Positions 24,171-34,643 of a DNA stretch of 64,000 nt are shown one piece after another. The notes beneath the pieces are model-generated. The model had not been told where the DNA came from. It did not search any database and saw nothing but the letters and a program-made list of their open reading frames with translations. The position numbers and the translations under genes were made by a program. This DNA is from Asterochloris sp. CNOR1 (Eukaryota; Chlorophyta; Trebouxiophyceae; Trebouxiales; Trebouxiaceae), in contig OZ017754.1 in assembly GCA_963969365.1 (NCBI GenBank), forward strand, positions 1,674,001-1,738,000, in the 5' to 3' direction. How positions within the stretch are numbered: position 1 is the first letter of the stretch; each line of letters opens with the position of its first letter.

Positions 24171-24772
24171 TCACATGACAGAGCTCTCACATAAAGGAAG
24201 TAAATGTACTCTGCAACTTTGCTTTCAGTTATCGGTGCATCCACTCGAAGCAGAGAGAACACAGTGCTCCGACAGGGAAAGGTGCTGTTGGAAGGGGAGT
24301 ACACTGGCTTCACTCAGCTGCTGCAGTGGTTTTAGTCGAGGCTCCCCCAACACTGAGGCCCTTGCGGCACTGAGGGGTGTCTCAGAGTGCTTAGCCTCAA
24401 CAGACACATAGTCCATGCAACACAGCACAGCCACTGGGGCAAGAGGAGAGGCTGCCTCCTTCTCGCTTGCATCTCTTATTCCCATCTCCCCTCAGCGGGT
24501 ACCAGCACCTGTGGCCGTTCCACAGGTACAAGGCTCAGCATAGCGCCAGCAGCTCAGCCCTGCCACCATTGCATGTCTCTGTCTTACAACTCAATCATGG
24601 CACTGCTGCAGAAGCAATGGCCGGCTGGCTTTGGGCACATTGTGGCAGCGGCAGAAGTCATGGCACAGGTCCGACCTCTTGCAAGTCTGTAAGATGCCGC
24701 CAGACCTTGCATGACTCGAATAAGCACAGACTCGCTTCACATGCAGCTTGAGCTGGAAGCCTGCTTTTGCAG
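24161..24772. promoter_or_regulatory. Divergent region between PP2C/kinase and NF-YA
   Basis: This stretch must hold the upstream region of the minus-strand PP2C/kinase gene and the 5' exons of NF-YA. Two possible NF-YA exons are visible: RVPAPVAVPQ ending before a GTACAA donor near 24530, and an ATG at 24597 opening MALLQKQWPAGFGHIVAAAE, ending before GTCCGA. Neither donor is strong. I see no clear TATA box. Confidence 0.35.
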
Positions 24773-25324
24773 GCCTGCACAGAGCCAGCATCTGCATCTC
24801 AGGAGCCCCAAGAGCAGCCGCTGATGCAATCTGGCGATGACTCTGATGTCGTGTATGTCAATGAGCGGCAGCGTGATCGCATTCTGAAGAGGCGGGAGCA
24901 GCGTGCCAAGCAAGACGCCAAGCTCCAGCAGGCGTCAGGGGTGCGCAAGGTAAAAGGCTGAGCTCCAGAATGCTGCCATGCGCTGGTCATCGGCTGTTCC
25001 CACAGCGGCGCTGTGCTTCGCACTCATTGCATCTGTAATACATGGCCTCTGGGCGTTTCAGGGTCTGCAGCAGCTCTTGGCAATCAGAAGCTGAGGCAAT
25101 ACGTGCTGAGTCTGAGCATGGTGCAGGGCAGCTGAGTAACTCTAAGGCTCTGCCAGCGTGCCATACCCTCAGTCTGAGTCCCTAATTGCCTGCTGCAGCC
25201 CTACCTGCACGAGTCGCGCCATCGTCATGCACTCAACAGGGTGCGTGGCCCTGCGGGGCGCTTCGAAAAGAAGACCGGGGGACAGGCAGCTCCCAGGGCA
25301 GCTTCATCTGAAGGAGCGGGCTGA
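24773..25324 (+). CDS. NF-YA: Nuclear transcription factor Y subunit A (NF-YA / HAP2), conserved part
   Basis: NF-YA joins the NF-YB/NF-YC histone-fold pair and reads the CCAAT box. Two exons, 24773-24949 and 25199-25324 (TGA), join in phase 0. The first carries the subunit-association helix: [20 protein letters not shown] for the canonical VNAKQYxRILKRRxxRAK, then a linker. The second carries the DNA-binding helix [20 protein letters not shown] followed by GRFEKKTG. The intron splits the domain between its two functional halves. The protein stops about 19 residues after GRF, so its C-terminus is short. The N-terminus is not resolved; upstream exons are expected between about 24480 and 24772. 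The linker ([12 protein letters not shown]) is of normal length. No other family carries this motif pair. Confidence 0.9.
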
Positions 25325-27170
25325 TGGCGCCACAACCCCACATGCAAAATCAAATCAGATGCAGGATTTCAGCATGTCCCTGCTTTGAACTGTGTGGCAG
25401 CAGCATGTCCAACGTGTCAGGGACTGGCTGCTGGTGCTGGAGAAGCGCTGCCTCCATCAAAGACGGCCGCTTCAGAAATCACACTCGATGCAAACAGACA
25501 AGCTCTGCCCCAGTCTGCCACACATGCAGTTGGCATTGGTGTTTGCTCAGACTACCCACTCCCTGACATCCATGATAGGGTTGATTGCTTTCACCAGAAC
25601 TGAAGCTCTATCCTCATGCACAATGAACCCTGCCATCATGACTGGATACAGCTGCCATGGCAGTCACTTGAAAGCAACAAGTGCAGGCTTGACAGCGGAG
25701 CTGGTCTGTATAAGTATATGTATATGTCTGTTGCCAAACGTTGCAGAGGCACTGCTCGCCCTGTAAGTGTACCTGTGATCAAGATCATTATTTGAGGCAG
25801 ACCCAAGCCCAGTTCTGTATTGTACTTCCCCATAGAGGTGATTTGTTTGCGACAGGGTGCATGACAGGAACGGGAACAGCTGTCAGCAAGTGCCCTTCTG
25901 AGGCTCAAGGGCAATTGTCCATGTCTAAGTGTTCTGCTTCTGACATGGTGCTGAATTTGCACCGCACCACTGCTTCCAGCAGCAAGCTCAGACTACCTCA
26001 AGGTGCTAGTCATGGTAAGGCACTGGTTGTAGTTGCACAAGAAATCTGACAGTGCCCACAGCATGGAAGAAACAGCCGTCTGCATTGATGCCTGCTTTTA
26101 ATGTTGGCACAAGAAAAGTGCAGCAGACAAACACCACTGTGGGCAACAATGATTAGCCACGGGTGCAGTCAACCTGCCTCCCTCCATGGAGACTGCTCTG
26201 CTGTGCCAACCGCCCTGTACATAGAGCTCTTGAAACTGTATCAGGTCAGTCACAACTCTGATGTGCTATTGTAGACAGAGGCTGTTGGCAGCTGGGAGCA
26301 CTTGTATGGCTGACCTGACATGCCGGTGACGTCGGAACACATGTGGCCAGGTGGTGCACCAGCTGACCAGAGTGCTGCAAGGCGCCTCTGCCAAGGACAT
26401 GACTCCACTCACAGAGCAAATCCTGATTGCTGTGCATGGCAGCTTGATGACAGAGGATTTGTGTCAAAAATTTGGCCAACACGCCTGCTGCTTCTGCATG
26501 ACCTTGCAGCAGACACCCTCAGGGTTGACATGAACCCAACAACAGCAGAGGGCAGGGCCTGCTGCAGCACATACAGCAGCAGAGCAAACCTGCATTACCT
26601 GTTTGGTGCACTGCATGGCATGGTCAACTGCGCTTTGAACAGCGATGCTGATCTGGTCAGCGAGCACCAGGAGCAGCTGCTGCATACCAGATGAGTTGCC
26701 AGGAGCAGCAGCTGCAAATGACCCAGACAAGGTTGAGCAGCATTGACGGCCAGAGGGAAGCAGCTGCGGGACGCTTAGGCAGCCCTGCTGGCGCAGTGGC
26801 TGCTGAGTGTGGTGGCCAATGCAATGCTGCCTGACCTTGGCGTCAATCAGAAACACTGCAGCAGATGGCTGCAGTTGCGCACAACAGAAGTGAGGGGGCA
26901 CCCCCCACCTGCTCCCATGTGCCCAGCAAGGAATCCACCACTCATTGACCTGAACTCAGACGGCAGCTACTGCTTTGGCAGAGGTTTACACCCCTTTGAG
27001 ACTGGTTGCAGGACTGAGGGATATCAAGTCATCGATCCTGCTGTGGAGCGACAGCCAGGAGATTTCAAAAGGGCAGCTGGTTGCCCAGATCAAAGGGACG
27101 TGTACAACACACCGTCATCAGCCTAAGCATAGATGGCTCTAACCAGATAATGGAGGACAGCCGATGGCAA
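25325..27170. other. 1.85 kb with only weak exon candidates
   Basis: Candidates on both strands conflict. Plus: an ATG at 25921 opening MSKCSASDMVLNLHRTTASS, an exon ending ALYIELLKLYQ before GTCAGT near 26245, and an exon starting VVHQLTRVLQGASAKDMTPL after CCAG near 26351. Minus: PSAAVFLIDAK ending before GTCAGG near 26840, and QLLLVLADQISIAVQSAVDH ending CTKQ before GTAATG near 26603. I could not join either set into a gene. TATA-rich simple sequence lies at about 25708-25730. Confidence 0.35.
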
Positions 27171-29380
27171 TCACTTAATGGGCTCTGTGACGTCGATGGT
27201 AATCTGCATGGCAGGCCACAGGTGACTTTGAGAGCAGCTGAGCAGCAGGAGGCAGAGGTGCACCATGCCTTGGGCTGCCTGCAAGCACTTTTCGCTGCAG
27301 TCCCACCTCCTTGGGAGTTGCTCCGCCTGTGGTGCGCAGGGGAAGGAGGGCCGCCTCAGCAACGTCTTGAGGCTGAATCATCTTTTCTTGATCTCCCATG
27401 CCTTCAGTCATGGCCGTGGCTACAGGCCCTGCACAGCAGCAACAACGAAGCAACAACGAGTTTGCCTGCTGCAGCCAGGCAGAGGGAGCAGGTTGCCCAG
27501 GGCTGGAACCCCTGGCTCAAGCATCCCCGTCTGTGACTGCACGCTCCTGGACACAGAGGCAGGTAGCACCATGGCCTGCACCTTGATCCAGTGTGTCTCT
27601 TGCAGGCCAGCTCTGCTCGCTGCTTATGAATATTTATAAGACCTCCCCAAGTCCAGCTCTGGTTGCAGCTAATGACGAGCAGCCAAGTGGTAGGACCCCC
27701 GCAAGTCCACTCAGCTTTGCAGCTAGCCAGCAGCACCATTGAAGCCAAACAGGGATGTGCATTCATGATACCTTCCCTCACCTGGATGAATGAGGACCAC
27801 CTTGATGTTCTGCTTCCGGAAGACCTCATACGTGCTCAAAGTGTAGCCCCGCAGGGCAAACTTTGATGCGCAGTATACAGGCATGGCTGGGATGGGCCCC
27901 AGCCCTGCCACGCTGCAGACATTCAATATGAGGCCCTCCTGCACACATGGTTCTGATTTCAGTTGCCTTGCCGCCCTGCCCTCGGGCACAGGTAAGCACC
28001 ACACATGGGCATGACGTGGCCAAGCGCTACGCTGTCACCGCTTGGAGTGAGTCCAAGGAAGTGCCTTGCAGCCTGCACTGGTGTTCGCATTGCCCGCTGA
28101 GGGCTGCTCGGCAACATGTTCTGGCCTCAATGTTCAGTAATGATGCTGCATATGCTTGGGCTGTGGACTCACCCTGGCCTTTTGCATGGGAGGGGCAAAG
28201 AGCTGCATGAGGTGCATGGGCGCCAGCACATTCAGCTTGAGCACATTGTCCCAGACCGCAGGGTCGCCTGCACGCATCACAGCAGTTTCAAAGACTCCAC
28301 TGATATCTCTGATCGGCAGCCAAGATGATTTGCTGCAGCTCTGCAGCAGCATGGTACATATGCAAGGCCTGGCACACCACCCCACCTAAGCCCTCAGCAA
28401 AGTAAGCTCTCCAGTGCGCGCTTGCACCAGCCAGAACCAAGGCGTCACCACAGGCGTGCAGCTGTATCTGGGGTCTTTCTGAGGGCAGCCTGACCTTCAA
28501 CAGGGCCGGGACCCTCCTTCACGCCACGGCCTGCATTGTTTACCAGCACGTGCACCATGCTGTGCTTCCCCAGCACATCTTTGGCAAATTTGGAGGTCGC
28601 CTCGATGTCAGAAAGATCCTGCAAAGAGGAGTTGGACTGATCAGGCTTCTCCTGCGCCCCAGGCCAGCTGAGCTGCCTCTTAGTAGCAGTTCTGCATCAC
28701 TGACAGCTGTGCCCTCAAGAGGCTGGGGGGGCCATCACACCTCATCAATGGCATACTGGGAGCCTGTCATGTGCCCCACTTACCACAGAATGCACTTCGA
28801 CGCCAGCAGCGCCCTTTGCCTTGCAGTTCTTTGCAGTCTGCAGGCAGCCACAAGCACTACTCATTGCTGGGGAGGTTGCCGTCTACACATGCAGCAGCCC
28901 TGACTAACAGTGACCAACACGGATGCAGCAGCGCGTGGCAGGCTCTTATGCAAGTAAATCAGTGGTGCATCTCCAGAGGGCCTGCCTCTGCCAGTTGGTC
29001 TTCTGATCTGGCTGTCAGCACCACTGTTGCTCCCTCAGCAGCATATGTCTCAGCGATGCTCTGCAGCAGCAGTGACAGACTGCTCAGCATATGGCGTGGG
29101 GTCATGCTCATGTGCTCTTTGACATCCAAGCCATGCGTGGCATCAAGCAAGAGCCTGCACCACACAGATGCTGCTGATCAGGATGCGCATGCTGCACACA
29201 GGCGTGTGTGGCAGCAAGCACAGACTGCCCATTGCTGATCGGGATAAATGAGCTGCCCCACACTTAGCACTGCACATGTGCAAGGAAGCATATCACAGCA
29301 GAAGCCTGCACCTGGCCGATGCCCCTCCCTGCTCCAGTGATGACTGCAACCTTGCCCTGCAGCAGCTTGCTGCCTGCCAT
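27171..29380 (-). CDS. Short-chain dehydrogenase/reductase, classical type
   Basis: An NAD(P)-dependent oxidoreductase of unknown substrate. Eight exons join in phase: 29380-29312, 29060-28986, 28837-28784, 28618-28495, 28267-28173, 27938-27782, 27428-27307 and 27203-27171 (TGA), giving 242 residues, typical of classical SDRs. Motifs in order: cofactor loop VITGAGRGIGQ, VVLTARSEDQLAE, DLSDIEA, VHVLVNNAGRG, VLKLNVLAPMHL, catalytic Ser in LNVCSVAGLG, YCASKFALRGYT with the catalytic Tyr and Lys, IHPGPVATAM, and a C-terminus IQPQDVAEAALLPLRTT...ITIDVTEPIK. Intron 2 appears to use a GC donor (GAG|GCAGGC); no GT occurs in the relevant stretch. The 3-oxoacyl-ACP reductase-like and sepiapterin-reductase-like subgroups are both possible. 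It is unlike the SDR at 15-17 kb in sequence and intron positions, so the two are not a recent duplicate. Confidence 0.9.
28838..28985 (-). other. Probable GC-AG intron in the second SDR gene
   Basis: The exon encoding SEDQLAE ends in GAG and is followed by GCAGGC. From there to the in-frame stop there is no GT. Joining at this GC to the CTGCAG acceptor before ACTGCAAAG keeps phase 0 and gives a normal SDR sequence. The donor is weaker than the usual GCAAGT form. Confidence 0.6.
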
Positions 29381-30006
29381 GGTTCTGTGAGGTGTGCAGC
29401 TCTCTTGCAGACCAGGAAACAGCTGGGGAATACCAGTTGCACTTGATGAGTTTGACAATGCAAGCACTTTTGTGCAGCTTCTAGGTCAGGCATGGTTAGT
29501 CAGCTGCACATGTGGATGCTGCAGAGGCGACACAACTTTGAACAGTCTGTCACTTTGCTCAGTGAGCAGACTGCTGCTGCCCTGTCCTGCAGCCATGGCT
29601 GGTGTAGAAGCTTGACAGTAAAATTCTGCTCACTCATGGGGACAATGTATTATCCATAGCTGCAGATGACGCTTGCTGGGCAGGTTTGGGCACCTCTGCA
29701 TGGCTGGCATTGCTGGTGCTGCTCCTTTTCTCCTCCACAGGCATCCCTGCAGTCAGCAAAGATTGCCCTGCATGCTGCCTTCACATGCATGACAACATGC
29801 ATGTCCAGAAAAGCTCTGATGCACAGGCACATATGCTGCATGAATTGAACCCCTGTTCTGATCCAGCCCAATCCTACAATTGCTTGCCACAAGTGCTTGC
29901 CACAAATTTCTTTTTTATTGACCGATCGCTGCCTGTGTCACATAACCCTCCTGCCCTATCAGGCAATCAACATTCGTGATCATACTTGGTCTGCCGGCCG
30001 ATTGCC
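29381..30006. promoter_or_regulatory. Divergent intergenic region (second SDR / deacetylase)
   Basis: This 626 bp separates two head-to-head genes. It holds a CCAAT sequence at about 29868 and a T-rich stretch near 29907-29920. A TTG-started plus frame near 29686 looks signal-peptide-like (TSAWLALLVLLLFSS) but has no ATG, so I do not call it a gene. Confidence 0.35.
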
Positions 30007-31720
30007 ATGCACGGCCGCTATGAGTACTCTGGAATAGACAAGAGGCCAGACTTCACATGGCCAGGTAACTTGGCAGGCTTGGTGCTCAAGCAGACAATGC
30101 TGCCCAACTCAGTCAGTCTGCCTGGGACTGCATCCAGAAGGTAAGAGGCTGGCCGTCTATGTTGCCGTCAATCTGGAGTGGTTCAACTTCAATGAGGGAC
30201 TTGGAGCGCAGCTGGCGCCGTCCACGCAGCCAGATGTGCTGAACTATGCCTGGCGAGACTGGGGCAACAGGTCAGCGATCTGCATGTCCATGGCCTTGTC
30301 TCTCCCCATTCCAGCAGAGCCATGCACAGCAATGCCACCGAAGTGCTGCCTATGCAGGGTGGGAGCTTGGAGGCTGCTGGATCTGCTGAAGCTGCTGGAC
30401 CTGCCTTGCTCTCTGCTGTGCAACAGCAATGTTGCTGCCCACGCTCCTGATTTGGTGAAGGCCTACCTGGAGGCAGGAGCGGAGCTGGTGGGCCATGGCC
30501 TCACCAACAGTGAGAGGCAGGTGTGCTGGCAACGAGCTTGCAGCATGAGACTGCAGGGCTTGCATGTTCATGTTATTGCAGCTTGACTGATACAGTAGTA
30601 TGACGATCTGCAAGACCCTGGCCTGTCAATGCTGGATGCCTGGGGCTTGCAGCGCCCCCAAAAGGCACATCATAAGGTCCAGCCAGCCTACCTACAGCAT
30701 GCCTCTGCCTGCAGGCTGACATGAGCCCAGAGCAAGAGGCCAGCATTATTCAGAAGACCGCACAGACGCTGGCTGAGTGCAACGGCGGTGAGAGCCCCAA
30801 GGGCTGGTTGGGGCCCTGGATCAGCGAGTCGCTCCTCACGCCAGACCTGCTTCAGGTGTGCTGCACAGGCTGCTGGCACGCCATTGAATGATGTGCCAGA
30901 TAAGGTTGAGTCACTGCATGCTGCTCCAGCTCCGCTCTGACCCATGCTTGCCAAGTACTCGGCAACTTACGCTTAATTGCCCCTGCACATGCTGCCGGTG
31001 TACATACACATGTTGGACGCAGCCATCTGGGTCACTGCTTGCCATTGCTGAGCTCTGAGCCTTTCGAGGGTTTGATGTGCTTGAGTGCTTAGCAGATCAG
31101 TTCCTCTGGAAGCCCTTGATCACACTGCAGACCTGCCTCATGCAGGAGGCCGGCTTTACTTACGTCTTAGACTGGTGCCACGACGACCAGCCAGTGTGGA
31201 TGCGCACACGAGGCGGCCGCATCCTTTCTGTACCCTACTCTCAGGTGGGAAGCATTTGTTGCAGCCTGCCAGGCGTTTCCCTGACACCATGTACCAAGGC
31301 AGTCTGAGGGAGTTTGACAATTGTCTGAAGCTGGTAAGGACATCACAGTGTCACGCCAGACACAGATGGACAGCATACAGCATGCATCCTGCTAACTTCA
31401 ACATTTCCCCTTGCATGCAGGAGCTGAATGACATTCCTGCAATAGTCAGCAACAAACACAGCGGAAAGGAATTTGCCGAGATGCTCATTGATGGGTTTGA
31501 CGAATTGCATCATCAGGCAAAATCTCAAAGCCTTGTGCTGGGCATTGCCCTGCATCCATACATTGTGGGTCAGCCCCACCGCATTGGCCACCTGCGTCGT
31601 GCTCTGCAACACATGAAAGAGCATGCTGGTGACGACACTCCTGTTGTGTTCACAACTGCTGGGCAAATTGCCAAATGGACCAGTGGACTCATGCTGCCAG
31701 TACCCGGCAGCAATGCCTGA
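30007..31720 (+). CDS. Polysaccharide-deacetylase-family protein (PuuE-allantoinase-like)
   Basis: Six exons join in phase: 30007-30064, 30138-30270, 30358-30520, 30715-30855, 31146-31244 and 31421-31720 (TGA), giving 297 residues. The fold family is the NodB-like deacetylase barrel, in the branch related to PuuE allantoinase and bacterial predicted xylanase/chitin deacetylases. Visible blocks: YSGIDKRPDFTWPEGKRLAV, VNLEWFNFNEGLG, DVLNYAWRDWGNRVGAWRLL, LVGHGLTNSE, GWLGPWISESLLTPDLL, EAGFTYVLDWCHDDQPVW, and LNDIPAIV, then a C-terminal block with LGIALHPYIVGQPHRIGHLR. The classical NodB metal motif TFDDG is absent. This branch often carries other acidic and His residues, so hydrolysis of a C-N bond in a small cyclic or acylated substrate is as likely as sugar deacetylation. 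No signal peptide is seen from this start, suggesting a cytosolic enzyme; the start is inferred from the first in-frame ATG. Confidence 0.85.
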
Positions 31721-31817
31721 ATGATAGAGGCACCAAGTCAATCTCTAAGACACAATTATAACAGCACCTGGATGTCTGGGAACAAATGCACACAGCATGC
31801 ATGCATCTGCAGGGGCG

Positions 31818-33490
31818 TCACTCATGGAGGTCCTCTGCAATGCAGTAAGGGCAGTCTGCTGGACACTGAGCAGGATGGGTGAAGGCTGTTTCTGCGAGGT
31901 TCCTGAAGTGCTGCGACATCCCTTCATCAGCTGCATCAGTGGCAAAGTAGCACAGGCCCTTGACCAGGCAGTCACAGTACAGTGCTTGCCAGCTGATGGG
32001 GCACTCCAGCAGCAGGTCATCGGGAATCAAGTCAGTCCGCAGGCCCCAATCAATGGGCATGGACCTGCTACCAGGTTTCAACTCAGCATCAATTTCTTCC
32101 GCCGTGAGTTTCCTTTCCTCTTTGTCACAGATCTCGAAGCCAGCGCACAGCAGCAGTCTGCGCAGCAGTTGTGCCTTCTTCTGGCTCAGTTTGAGTCCTC
32201 CAATAGCTGCTCTGGTGTCCAGGCCTGCTGTTCGCAGGGCAGCCTCTGAGGCATCCCAGAAGGGGCCCCAGTCTCGGCAGCAGGCGAGGCAGGTGCCAAG
32301 GAACATTCTGCTGACCACTCGTATGACTAGAAGACTAGAGCCTCTGTAGTCCCAGGCGTGCAGTGCCAGAGGCCTGCAGTAGGCAGGAGGCAATGCTATC
32401 AGCACAGCATGCAAAGGTAGTCCTGCAAATTGTTCTCTGCAGCAGAAGGCTGGCAGCATGCCAATGATGCAATCAAGCACTGCCATGAGACTGCAGCCTG
32501 GGTGCTGACAGAATCGGGGGTCAAACAGGAAGCTTGCAATGCCACTGGCCGGCAGCAGGTCCAACTGATGCCAAGGGAATCTTCAGCCAGCGCCACAGCC
32601 TTTGTGGTCCTGGCCATGCAGGGCGCTGTCTCTGCAGCAGCCTGGAACCTCCAGAGTCATTACGTGGGTGGCATTGTAGCCTTGATGCACAAAAGTGCCA
32701 GGGCGCAGTTCTAAGACTCATGCTGGCACCTGAAGTGCAGGGGTGCATTTCTGACGGGGTGACAGTCTGCCCAGCAGCTGCCAGTGCAGGATTCTTGAAC
32801 AGATGGCAGCAGCAGGACACTCAGGCTGTGCACCTCGAGGGAGAACGGGAATTTAGCCACAGTGCACTTGCCTAGAGTGACACCCAGCCATGAAAACAGC
32901 AGGAGTCACATGCAGAGCGTGGCAGAGTCAAGGCTCAGCCCCCAATTGCACCTGAAGTGGGAATTCTGCTTGTGCCACAGCTGAGCGCTGGTGGACTGTT
33001 TGTACCGCTCCACCAAGGCTGTGGCAATTGCCATTGTCTCTGCACCCATGGTTGACCGTCTGGCTTGCAAGAAGTGACGAGCGCCATCTGCCACCATGCC
33101 CCGCAGCCACCTTGCTAGGAGGGCCCTGCAGGCATGGAACGCGAGCTGGCGGGAGTACCATCAAGCGGTGAAACAGTGCCCCTGACTCCGGCATGGCCCC
33201 CACAGAGGTGCAGCCCGTAAAGGGCAGGCCACCACAGTGCCACAGGCACAGGGATGGCTCCAGGCATAGGGGCAGCCCATGGGAACAGGGAATTCAATCA
33301 GGGCGCCACTGACACTGCAGGCATGAGGGTCTTGACTCAGGGAGGGGGGGGGGGGGGCTCCAGCAGCACAGAGCTCCTACCTGTGATGCCACTTGTGGGC
33401 GTCACGGGCCACTCCCCTGACCACCAGGTGCTCGCGAGTCAGCTCCAGCAGACTGGTGCATGTGCAGCCCAAGATGCGCAGCCTGCAGCG
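31818..33490 (-). CDS. Unrecognised minus-strand gene
   Basis: I do not recognise this protein. Two exons join in phase: one near 33490-33375, with LRILGCTCTSLLELTREHLV and ending KWHHR, and 33125-32952, with ALLARWLRGMVADGARHF and TALVERYKQSTSAQLWHK. A small exon with LSPRQKCTPALQ near 32785 fits the phase. The last exon, about 32374-31818 (TGA), is long and convincing: PLALHAWDYRGSSLLVIRVV, then KLSQKKAQLLRRLLLCAGFE, CDKEERKLTAEEIDAELKPG and a Cys-rich end CPADCPYC. Exons between 32740 and 32380 are unresolved and the start is unknown. The product has hydrophobic helices but no clear signal peptide. The closing C-x3-C-x2-C pattern might bind metal; that is speculation. It converges on the deacetylase gene with 97 bp between stops. 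Confidence 0.6.
33343..33357. repeat. Poly-G tract
   Basis: About 15 consecutive G residues on the plus strand, inside an intron of the unrecognised minus-strand gene. Such a run can form G-quadruplex structure on one strand and is prone to length variation and assembly error. Confidence 0.9.
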
Positions 33491-34643
33491 GAGTGTCAGG
33501 GGTGAAACGCCACATCATCTGACATGGCAGCACCAGGGAGCACACTTCACAAAGGATGTTGCTGTTTTAGCACTCCCTCGAACAAGGTGCGGCTGTACTC
33601 AGCCCACGAACCACGACCATGCACCTTGCAACTTGTGGCCACAGGGTGCAGCAGCACATGCAACTAAGACATGCAGCTTGAGGGTCTGTGCTGTGCAAAA
33701 AAACCTTGCACCAGGGTGTTGCAGGTACGGGTATCACGCACAGCCTGCAGCAGAATACTAGATCTGCGTGCAGGCTGCAGATGCTGCTGTCCTTGCACAG
33801 CAAACTGCATATGCTGCCCCGGCAGCACAATGGGCTGCACATGATCAGCATGTATATAAGCAGTACACATAAGAGCAGGACGCCTTGAGCGAAGAAGTGC
33901 TGGCTGCTGTACATCTGCCTTGGAGTGCCTGCCTGTTGGCTTGGAAGCCATGCATCAGCAAGGGCCCCCTGCAGCCATGTGGCAGAGCATACAATGTGAG
34001 GATTTGAATGGAGGCTGGCCGGTCACCAGAGTGTCAGTCACCTCATGCAGGGCATCAGCGACGCGATGCGACACTGCACGAGCCTAGGCATGTCCATAAG
34101 CACTGCAGGGGCAGCGCCATCTGCTTCGGGGGAGCCACCACTTTCTGCATCTACGTCATCGTCAATCTCAGATTCTGGGTGGCAACTATTCCCTGCAGCA
34201 AGTGCTTCTGTGAGTCAGGGGCGCCAGCAGCAAGCGGTCACTGAGCACATCAATGGTAGTTAGTGCACCTGAAGTTGGCACTTCACGCATGACACCAGCG
34301 CACAGCTTTCCCGTGGGCTGATCAGCACAAAGTGTGAGTGACATGTGGCAGCACGTCACAGACAGAGGGGATGTGCCAGAAGGGACAGAGGGTCCTTCTC
34401 ATCAGGCCTGCGTGAAACATGTCTATCTGCAGCGCCTCAAACTACCTAATGGCTGGCCCTACGCTTCTGAAACAGCTGCTGCGCCTTAGATGGAAGGAAA
34501 GAAGGAAGTCCTCTGCTGCCTGCTGTTACTGTCCGGCAACCTGCCCCAGAGGCCAAACCGCCCCAATGGCCAAGGACTCCGGTAGTGCACTGCCTGCAGA
34601 TCATTGCAGGCCATTCTGACTCAGGACTGGCATTGCTCATCCC
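33491..34643. other. Stretch without a supported gene, between divergent genes
   Basis: This holds the 5' part of the minus-strand unknown gene and the upstream region of the surface-protein gene. A TATA-like TATATAAG occurs at about 33852. Short open frames on both strands (for example an ATG at 33951 going left and one at 33950 going right) lack matching splice sites. Confidence 0.35.

Noticed and set aside
26464-26901. Minus-strand gene between NF-YA and the second SDR
   Set aside because: Two or three small exon-like pieces are attractive, but they do not chain into a gene with start and stop, and plus-strand candidates overlap them. Kept only as a note on the region.
15037-29380. The two SDR genes as a tandem duplicate
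   Set aside because: They differ in length, intron positions and subfamily motifs (VTGSTDGIG/YSLSK against ITGAGRGIG/YCASK) and lie 10 kb apart with other genes between.
29686-29979. Signal-peptide-like plus-strand open frame upstream of the deacetylase
   Set aside because: It begins with TTG, has no ATG in frame, and its composition after the hydrophobic run is not protein-like. No splice connection to the deacetylase was found.
33850-33862. TATA-like TATATAAG as promoter of the surface-protein gene
   Set aside because: It lies about 790 bp before the start codon, with no sign of a leader exon linking the two. It could equally be chance.
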